NCBI RefSeq assembly: GCF_013359755.1
Contig: NZ_JABMCJ010000063.1
Location: 45,640-109,639, forward strand
From: Tardiphaga robiniae
GTDB taxonomy: Bacteria; Pseudomonadota; Alphaproteobacteria; Rhizobiales; Xanthobacteraceae
Direction: 5' to 3'
Length of the DNA stretch: 64,000 bases
The translations under genes and the position numbers were made by a program. The notes under the pieces were generated by a model. That model was not told where the DNA came from, did not search any database, and was given only the letters and a program-made list of their open reading frames with translations. Shown one piece after another: positions 58,075 through 64,000 of the stretch. Position 1 is the first letter of the stretch; the number at the start of each line of letters is the position of its first letter.

Positions 58075-58734
58075 CTATCCTGGTCGCCCATGGCTTCCGC
58101 GCACTCGGGGGGCGCCGCCGAGCCACCTGCCAAAGGCGGCGATCGCGAGAACAGGCACCAGCAACAGCGGCACGGTGAAGATCGCGATGTAGGCTTGGCC
58201 GGCATCGCGGACACCACTGGCGATTGCAGCGCCCCAGATGCCATGCACCATGGCGACCATCACCAACGCCATCGTGGCGACGACACCGCCGAAGCTGCCG
58301 GTTGCAGCCACAGCCCCGAGCGACCACGCGAGCATTAAGAGATAGAGCCCGATCCCGACCTTGTCTGAGCCATGCGTCACAAAGAGCAGAACAAATGCTG
58401 TCGCTGCGAAGGCGATGCCGACGGCGTGCACGATTGCCGTCCGCTCCGTGCCAAGGCGTCGCGCCTCCGCTCCGATCAGGTGCACGTAGCCGCTGCCGGC
58501 CAATGCCACTAACCCGTTGGTGACGCCGTCGACGCCTAATCCGTAGAGCGCGCCCGACAAAGGGCCGTTTAGTGACAAGCGAGAGAAGTACAAGCCTCCC
58601 CAAGCGCCGAAGCCGAGGGCGGAAAGGCCTGCCGCGATCAAGTGGGAACGGGTCAGCATGAACAGGCCGGCGCCGGCCAGCAGCGGCAATAGCGGCACGA
58701 CGACAACGAGGTAGAGCAAGTCGAGAAGGGGCAT
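58075..58734 (-). CDS. six-TM hypothetical membrane protein
   Basis: 219 aa from the ATG at 58734: MPLLDLLYLVVVVPLLPLLA, LIAAGLSALGFGAWGGLYFS, VGIAFAATAFVLLFVTHGS, LYLLMLAWSLGAVAATGS, VVATMALVMVAMVHGIWGAA, YIAIFTVPLLLVPVLAIAAF. Ala/Gly/Leu-rich helices; no recognised family. Stand-alone. Confidence 0.65.
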   Translation of the reverse strand: MPLLDLLYLVVVVPLLPLLAGAGLFMLTRSHLIAAGLSALGFGAWGGLYFSRLSLNGPLSGALYGLGVDGVTNGLVALAGSGYVHLIGAEARRLGTERTAIVHAVGIAFAATAFVLLFVTHGSDKVGIGLYLLMLAWSLGAVAATGSFGGVVATMALVMVAMVHGIWGAAIASGVRDAGQAYIAIFTVPLLLVPVLAIAAFGRWLGGAPRVRGSHGRPG

Positions 58735-59073
58735 TGACGATTCCAATCCGCCAAGATGACGTCCGAACCGTGCCACAGCCGAAAGCGATGGCAATGAAAA
58801 CCGGCCAAACTGCTGTGCATTAGTGGCCCGGTCCTGCGGTTTGGTTCATGCAGGCGAGTATCGGGGGTGGCAAGCATGTCGGCCAATTTCAACAAAGCGA
58901 AATGCGCATGATAGGCGTCGAAGCGACGGGCCCGCGTCCAATTCAAACACCGTGGCCGCGACGATCTGCGCGCCTGGTACTGGCCGCACGCGGATGACGC
59001 CATATCGGGATGTAGCACGATATCGCCCACTCGCCGGGTTGAGGTAGCCTCGCTTCTATTCCAAAGTGAGGCG
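58735..59073. other. divergent intergenic region, no gene seen
   Basis: 339 bases between the six-TM gene and the potassium-channel gene, transcribed away from each other. The frames here are reverse readings without start signals. Confidence 0.35.
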
Positions 59074-59889
59074 ATGAGCATTCCCCATGCGGGCGACTTA
59101 TCCTCGCCGAGAACGCCATTTCGCCGATTTCGCCATCGCCTGCGGCAACTTTACGAAGGACACAGCGCGCAGACACGCTGGTTCTTGTATGGATTGCTGG
59201 CATTCGACTTCGTCTCCTTGCTGTTCATCATCGCCACCTCGTTCTTACCGCGCGGTGAGACCACACGCGTGCTCGACCTGACCTTCGGCGTGATCTTCCT
59301 GATCGAGTTCATCGCGCGCTTCATCGCGATCCGGCGTCCGCTGCGCGAATTGATGCGACTGACGACGTGGACCGATGTCGCCGCGATCGGTTCGCTGCTG
59401 GCATCCGCAAGTGGTGAAGCCGCCGGTTTCCTGCGCGTGCTGCGAACGCTGCGTATGCTGCGCACGTTTCGTGTGCTCGAACATCTGCGCCGCGACAGCG
59501 CGCTGTTTCGTCGTCACGAAGAGGTGCTGTCCGCGCTGGCCAGTCTGTCGGTATTCATCTTTGTGATGACTGGTGTCGTCTACGAGACCCAGCACCACAC
59601 CAATCCGCACATCGCCAACTATGCTGATGCGCTTTATTTTACGGTCACCGCGCTGACCACCACCGGATTCGGCGACATCACACTGCCCGGCACCATGGGC
59701 CGACTGATCACCGTGGCGATCATGATTTTCGGCGTGACGCTGTTTCTGAATCTTGCACGCGTGCTGTTCAACCCCAGCAAGGTGCGGTTCAAATGTCCGG
59801 CTTGCGGGCTTCAGCGCCACGACCGCGATGCGGTGCACTGCAAGGCGTGCGGAGGTTTGCTGAACATCCCCGACGACGGTGCGGTGTGA
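59074..59889 (+). CDS. voltage-gated-type potassium channel with C-terminal zinc ribbon
   Basis: 271 aa. Six TM helices: FLYGLLAFDFVSLLFIIATS, LDLTFGVIFLIEFIARFIAI, WTDVAAIGSLLAS, an S4 with regular Arg (RVLRTLRMLRTFRVLEHLRR), LASLSVFIFVMTGVVYETQ, and the last ITVAIMIFGVTLFLNLARVL. The pore filter is LTTTGFGDI. After the last helix a CPACGLQRHDRDAVHCKACG zinc ribbon ends the protein. Inner-membrane K+ channel gated by voltage or by the ribbon; a regulatory role of the ribbon is a guess. Confidence 0.9.
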   Translation: MSIPHAGDLSSPRTPFRRFRHRLRQLYEGHSAQTRWFLYGLLAFDFVSLLFIIATSFLPRGETTRVLDLTFGVIFLIEFIARFIAIRRPLRELMRLTTWTDVAAIGSLLASASGEAAGFLRVLRTLRMLRTFRVLEHLRRDSALFRRHEEVLSALASLSVFIFVMTGVVYETQHHTNPHIANYADALYFTVTALTTTGFGDITLPGTMGRLITVAIMIFGVTLFLNLARVLFNPSKVRFKCPACGLQRHDRDAVHCKACGGLLNIPDDGAV

Positions 59890-60214
59890 CGCGAGGAGCT
59901 CTGACTCCAGAAAGCAAGCCCCTCTGATCGAAGATAGCCGCCAATCGCGGATTTTCTGAACATCGCGGCGATTGCGACAGGAAACTGACATTTGAACGTT
60001 ACTCAGTGCTGACTTTCCTGGCTTTGCTCCTACAGGTGATTCTCGCGGATCGAATGTTATGAAACGTGGCGTAAAGGCAGGTATCTAACCCGCGTCGACT
60101 TGGCCCGGCGCGGGGGGCTCCCACACGTCGCCGTTGTTGAATGTCTTTTGTGGCTCAACAGAAAGCGAATAGCGCGAAGTCGACCGTTAGGGTGGGCGGA
60201 TGCAAACATCTACA
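59890..60214. other. intergenic, no gene seen
   Basis: 325 bases without a convincing frame; no strong repeat noticed. Confidence 0.35.
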
Positions 60215-60586
60215 TCATCGCTGTCTCACCTCCAGCTCGTCGCCCGATGCATGACGACATGACCAGTTTTCACCCAGAGGGGCCGGTCGACCAAAATGGC
60301 GAGAGATCGCCGGACCGTTGTTGCAGGTGCATTGGCCGTTCGATAATACAAATATCTCGGGACCGCCGACGAGATCGCCGCTCGCGATCTCCTGAAAACT
60401 GCTTGGGAGCTTTTTGAAGACAGCGTAGTGCGCGCAGCTAAGCTCAGCCGCGAGAACGGGCGGCCCGATCAGACCTGCAATTGCGAAACTGAGAATCGTG
60501 GACTTGAGAGCGCGGCGGTAGCGGTAGAGGATCGTTCGCGCTAAGTGATGCCCGCGTATTAGGGGTCCCCTCAAACAACGAGTCAT
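60215..60586 (-). CDS. possible exported Cys-rich hypothetical protein
   Basis: About 123 aa from the ATG at 60586, with a basic lead (RTILYRYRRALKS), a signal-like helix (TILSFAIAGLIGPPVLAAEL) and a soluble tail with SCAHYAVFKKLPSSFQEIAS, GQCTCNNGP and WSCRHASG: four Cys after the helix. The long basic lead is unusual; a non-ATG start closer to the helix was not found. Confidence 0.45.
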   Translation of the reverse strand: MTRCLRGPLIRGHHLARTILYRYRRALKSTILSFAIAGLIGPPVLAAELSCAHYAVFKKLPSSFQEIASGDLVGGPEIFVLSNGQCTCNNGPAISRHFGRPAPLGENWSCRHASGDELEVRQR

Positions 60587-60829
60587 GACGGACTGGTAAA
60601 CAATCCCACCAATGACGTGTGGCCAGCGCTGCATGGTCCTGCTTCCTACTATTCAACGCACATCTGTCGCATCTCGCCGAGGGCGCATTCACCAAGCACA
60701 GGGTCATCAGGCATACGCTTCGCAAGTTTAGGACCAGCGAGATCACGCCGGCTCGATCCCGCTGCACCTCGTTGCATTCATGAGTCGCTATGGGATGTTT
60801 TGCGGGGCGAACGTGATGGCCGGGTGTAA

Positions 60830-61837
60830 TCATGCCTTGCGTGCAGTCTGCTTTGCGACCCACGCCGGATCCAGTCGCGCCGCCTCGACGATGTCGGCGT
60901 CACCTCCGGCGGTGTCGCCGATCTGTTGCTTCTGTAGGCCACGTCGGTACAGCGCCATGACATTGTCGGGCTGAAGCCTCAAGGCGGTACTATAATCGCC
61001 AATTGCGCGCACGAGGTCGTGCTTGTCGACGAGCGTCTCGGCACGATTGACGTAGAAGAGCGGGGCATCGGGATTGAGCTGGATGGCTATATCGAGATCG
61101 GCGATCGCGCGGTCCAGTTCATTGCGGCCGTAGAAGATGAGGGCGCGATTGTTATAGGCCACGGCGAATTCCGGCTGCATCCGAATCGCCATATCGTAGT
61201 CGGCCAGGGCACGGTCGAGGTCGCCCTTGTCGTCCCAGGCAGCGCCGCGCCGAAAGATGCTTTCGGCGTCACTCGGATCGAGACGGATGGCAGCGTCGAA
61301 ATCGGCGATGGCGCGGTCGTACTGGCCATCGCGGTTCAGCGCCTTGGCGCGGCGGATGTAGTAGTCTGGGTCTTGCGGCGCGAGGCGAATGGCGTCGGCA
61401 AAATCGGCGATGGCGCGTTCGTCGTCGCCCTTGAGCTGCCAGACATCGCCGCGAGTGGAGAACGAAAAGGCGGCCCCTGGATCAGCGCGCAGCGCCGCCT
61501 CGGCTTCGGTCATGGCGGCGTCAAGATTGTCGTTGAGCTGATGCTTGACCGAGCGTGCGACATGCAGCAGCGCTAAATCGCGGCCGAAATAATAGTTCAG
61601 GCCGATGGAGCGATCGCAGGCAGCCATTGCCTTGGCCGAACCGTCGGCGAGACAGGCGGCATAATCGCCACCAGGGCCGGCCAGGGTGGCGCCGACGGCA
61701 TAAGTCGGCGCCACGGCAGCGCTGGCGGCCAGCGCCATTGCCATTAGCGTGCTGCAAAACGGCAGACGGTAGGGCGAGCGTATGAACAGTTGCTGGAACA
61801 AGCGCGAGTACAGGCCAAATCGGGCGTTCGGGTGCAT
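60830..61837 (-). CDS. TPR-repeat protein
   Basis: 335 aa from the ATG at 61837. The N-terminus has a hydrophobic segment (FCSTLMAMALAASAAVAPTY, then AVGA), a signal or anchor. Then come at least six TPR units: GDDERAIADFADAIRLAPQD, GQYDRAIADFDAAIRLDPSD, GDLDRALADYDMAIRMQPEF, NELDRAIADLDIAIQLNPDA, HDLVRAIGDYSTALRLQPDN. A scaffold for protein contacts, probably periplasmic. Upstream frame extension (to 62116) lacks protein character. Confidence 0.88.
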   Translation of the reverse strand: MHPNARFGLYSRLFQQLFIRSPYRLPFCSTLMAMALAASAAVAPTYAVGATLAGPGGDYAACLADGSAKAMAACDRSIGLNYYFGRDLALLHVARSVKHQLNDNLDAAMTEAEAALRADPGAAFSFSTRGDVWQLKGDDERAIADFADAIRLAPQDPDYYIRRAKALNRDGQYDRAIADFDAAIRLDPSDAESIFRRGAAWDDKGDLDRALADYDMAIRMQPEFAVAYNNRALIFYGRNELDRAIADLDIAIQLNPDAPLFYVNRAETLVDKHDLVRAIGDYSTALRLQPDNVMALYRRGLQKQQIGDTAGGDADIVEAARLDPAWVAKQTARKA

Positions 61838-62207
61838 GTATCGTGCTCGGATGCGAGAGGACCGGGACAGTGTTGCTACTTGGTCGGCGGCATTAGCCGA
61901 AAGGTTCGACAGCGGGAGCGCCCGGAGCGGCCGGGCCGGCGTGCTCACGAAGATAATGTGAGGGATGACTCGATCCGGATTTTCGCCGAGCGGGGACCTT
62001 GCGCATCTTATTTGTTTCTGTGGTCGAGCGTCGCGCCCCGACTGTTCGATTCCGAGCATCCATGTGTGGTCAGGCTCCACGCGCTCGACGCAATTTCCAG
62101 TTTCCTTGCGAAACAATCGCGAGTCCTATCCGCGTATTCCCTTAGCAACGATACTCCGGGAACGCCGCATCAACGGTCTCTCTAGTTCAGGGATGTGAGA
62201 TGGTCAG
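61838..62207. other. intergenic, no gene seen
   Basis: 370 bases upstream of the TPR gene. The plus-strand frames here do not look like proteins. It should hold the TPR promoter. Confidence 0.35.
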
Positions 62208-62402
62208 GTGTTCGCCAACCTAGGCGCTCTCACCGCTTCTATCGCACTCTTAATGGCCGATGCCCCCGGCAGCAGATCGGCCCTCCCCGGCGCCATGTGG
62301 ACCGTGTTTGCCTTCTCTGAAGGCGACCCGGACGCGCTCCATCGCGCGTTGGAAGCAGCGCTGGAGAATCCGCACCGATATGAATTGCGCGCCCCGGAGT
62401 GA
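62208..62402 (+). CDS. possible small hypothetical protein
   Basis: 64 aa with GTG start and no clear ribosome site: FANLGALTASIALLMADAPG, AMWTVFAFSEGDPDALHRAL, EAALENPHRYELRAPE. The helical end is protein-like; the evidence is thin. Confidence 0.35.
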   Translation: MFANLGALTASIALLMADAPGSRSALPGAMWTVFAFSEGDPDALHRALEAALENPHRYELRAPE

Positions 62403-62450
62403 TCCCTTACAGGAAGTCAGATTCCCACCTGATCCTGACGTCTGACATCC

Positions 62451-62675
62451 ATGCCAAAAAAGAAAGCTACCGCCGACGAACTGATCTGGCTCTTTCACGA
62501 AAAGCTTGAAGGCTCCAACTTCCCCAATGCCGGAATTGCGATAATTCCAATCGGGGGCGGCAATTGGTCCGCGCTGACGAACGCCACCGAACGCCGGCAC
62601 TATCCCGATCTGGCGAAGACTGTGGCGCGAATAGAAAAGCAACTCCGCGCACGCTTCCTCCTGAGAGAGGTCTGA
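62451..62675 (+). CDS. conserved-type small hypothetical protein
   Basis: 74 aa: MPKKKATADELIWLFHEKLE, PNAGIAIIPIGGGNWSALTN, RRHYPDLAKTVARIEKQLRA. The FHEKL...I-x-IIP-x-G-x-G-x-W-x...P-x-LA-x-x-x-x-x-I-x-KQLR pattern is a small rhizobial family I have seen often, function unknown. Ribosome site weak. Confidence 0.75.
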   Translation: MPKKKATADELIWLFHEKLEGSNFPNAGIAIIPIGGGNWSALTNATERRHYPDLAKTVARIEKQLRARFLLREV

Positions 62676-62744
62676 TCTGACTTCACGGGCGGGAACTAAG
62701 CCGGCAATCGACTATTTTATGGTCTAATCGACCAAGGCTGTATC

Positions 62745-63095
62745 TTGAACGAGACCAACCAGTTTGACCTTCCTACGCTGCCAAATGCCCCAGTCTCCGA
62801 GCGCGCTCGGATGAGCGACAACCAAAGCCTCATCAAGGCCCGTTACTGCCGATCGATCTTGAAGGTAGCCGCGATCAGCACCGACCAGGAAGCACGAGGG
62901 TTGCTGGAAAGTCTCGCGACCGAGCAGCCAACGCCGAACACCTCTGCTCCGATGGCTGCGGCCGAAAGCGCTTCTTTGGCCGCGATCCGCGATCTTGCTG
63001 GATTTCAGCGCGGTCGAAGCGTACCCCAAAGCTCCAGCGAGTGGATGCGCGCCGCTCGCGCAATCCAGTTGTGGCTGAACGTTCACGATCAATAG
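62745..63095 (+). CDS. hypothetical protein
   Basis: 116 aa with TTG start (AAGG seven bases ahead); the ATG at 62811 is an alternative. NETNQFDLPTLPNAPVSERA, IKARYCRSILKVAAISTDQE, ARGLLESLATEQ, SEWMRAARAIQLWLNVHDQ. Helical, soluble, no known domain. Confidence 0.45.
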   Translation: MNETNQFDLPTLPNAPVSERARMSDNQSLIKARYCRSILKVAAISTDQEARGLLESLATEQPTPNTSAPMAAAESASLAAIRDLAGFQRGRSVPQSSSEWMRAARAIQLWLNVHDQ

Positions 63096-63388
63096 GCATC
63101 GTGCGCGCGTCATGCGGGGAAATGCTGCGATGGTACTCGTTCAGCCCCAAACAGCGCCGGCTAACCTGGATGGCCACCCAGCCGATCAGAGCCTTCACGA
63201 CGCCGTTGATGATTTCCTGCATGCTATCGTCGATGGCCTGATCGATCTCGATCGAGGCAGCAAATGTGGCTGATTCGGCCACGACAAACCAAGGGCGCCA
63301 GAACAAGGCGCTTCTAATTTCACCTTTGAAGAGTTCAATTTGCTCGGAGGCCGCCGAGCGCGGTACGGACTGCGCAGGGAATCAGAAG

Positions 63389-63490
63389 ATGCAAATGCGC
63401 AGAAAACTTGAGTTGGCGATGATCGCGATTTACGGAGCAGCTCTGCTCGCTGGGATCTCGGCCGAGGCCATCGCATCCATCGCCAAATAA
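63389..63490 (+). CDS. 33-aa single-TM microprotein
   Basis: MQMRRKLELAMIAIYGAALL, AGISAEAIASIAK. AGGGA lies ahead of the ATG and a strong hairpin follows the stop by 19 bases, which supports an expressed unit. Confidence 0.5.
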   Translation: MQMRRKLELAMIAIYGAALLAGISAEAIASIAK

Positions 63491-63509
63491 ACCTGGCCCT
63501 AACAAGAGC

Positions 63510-63530
63510 CCGCGCGATGCCGTCGCGCGG
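63510..63530 (+). terminator. hairpin after the 33-aa gene
   Basis: CCGCGCGA and TCGCGCGG pair perfectly around TGCCG. No T run follows. Confidence 0.55.
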
Positions 63531-64000
63531 CGAAATTACTCAAGGGGGTCCGGAGAACGTGCAGTCGGGATTGGCAAGCGGAGAGCAAGCATCGCCTCCC
63601 TATAGGAGAATAACCAACCTCCATTTCGGGGAGTTCTCAGTCGGCCTAGGATTGCGTGGGCTGCTATTTCGTAATCCGGCTTGAGCCTGATTCCTTCAGT
63701 TATGTGGACGATTTCAGGGCGCGATTGAAACCCGCACGCCGTGCGAGGGTGGCGCTTTGGGAACCATGGATGACTGTGCTATCCCACCCCGATGGTCGAA
63801 GTTTTCCAAATTATTTTGATATTGAGCATTGCTGGGATGCTTGTTGCAGCGACCGTAAGATGGATCAGCGGGATACGACACCGCCGCTACCATTCACGAC
63901 TGAATCAGACTCCTAAACCCGACGAAGATTGACTGCCCGCCACAGGGTAGCGATGGACATGGTGCCTGCCAAAACACACCGGCTAGTCGAAGTGTTCATC
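63531..64000. other. right end, no reliable gene
   Basis: 470 bases. A plus-strand GTG frame (63656-63916, 86 codons) and a 41-codon GTG frame at 63559 with GGAG ahead overlap in different frames; neither has a recognisable product. Nothing further is seen before the edge. Confidence 0.3.

Overview
The window looks like chromosome of a Bradyrhizobium/Rhodopseudomonas-type alphaproteobacterium (Nitrobacteraceae). The evidence is high GC with GC-rich third positions, long same-strand catabolic operons fed by ABC importers, Omp25/31-like outer-membrane proteins, a DUF6894 protein and many small proteins of types common in rhizobia. This is inference from protein families; no 16S rRNA gene is present.

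Left part, 1-31.6 kb, is mostly minus strand and metabolic. An alpha/beta-hydrolase tail enters at the left edge, followed by about 1 kb of gene debris and the 3' half of a tRNA-Val(CAC) gene, an integration scar. From 9.9 kb down to 1.45 kb runs an eight-gene acyl-CoA operon: chromene-carboxylate isomerase-like protein, AMP-forming ligase, SDR, two acyl-CoA dehydrogenases, thiolase, nitronate monooxygenase-like protein and enoyl-CoA hydratase/isomerase. A divergent HxlR regulator (10.07 kb) and an orphan Liv-type binding protein (11.8 kb) accompany it. Both minus-strand promoters carry the same GTTCT-N5-AGAAC inverted repeat between -35 and -10, so HxlR probably controls uptake and catabolism together. 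From 22.5 kb down to 12.4 kb lies an amide/nitrile nitrogen operon: amiC, amiR, a five-part Urt/Fmd-type ABC importer, formamidase, a double-domain nitrilase and an SDR. Its leader holds an intrinsic terminator and an ANTAR-like hexaloop hairpin. From 31.5 kb down to 23.5 kb lies a second importer operon with hyuA, hyuB, a TetR regulator, a taurine/NMT1-type ABC transporter and a DMT permease, with nested palindromes upstream of hyuA.

Middle part, 31.6-44.3 kb, is an accessory island of small, mostly membrane or helical hypothetical proteins, several in paralogous copies: a 55-aa Lys/Glu-rich protein twice, a 48-aa exported protein twice, two-TM proteins twice, and a 63-aa Trp-rich protein once intact and once frameshifted. 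It also has a BLUF photoreceptor, a serine-recombinase tail running into a tRNA-Thr(TGT) 3' half, and genes broken at a G6 run, near a G11 run and at a TAG codon. A membrane protein with a cyclic-nucleotide-binding domain closes it.

Right part, 44.5-64 kb, mixes surface proteins (a Gly-rich autotransporter with a divergent LuxR regulator; a two-barrel outer-membrane protein), a detoxification-type cluster (isochorismatase-like hydrolase, glutathione S-transferase, SDR, divergent AraC regulator with direct repeats), small hypothetical genes, a CHAP-like exported protein, a voltage-gated-type potassium channel with a zinc-ribbon tail, and a TPR protein. I saw no rRNA operon, complete tRNA, CRISPR array, intact insertion sequence or replication origin.
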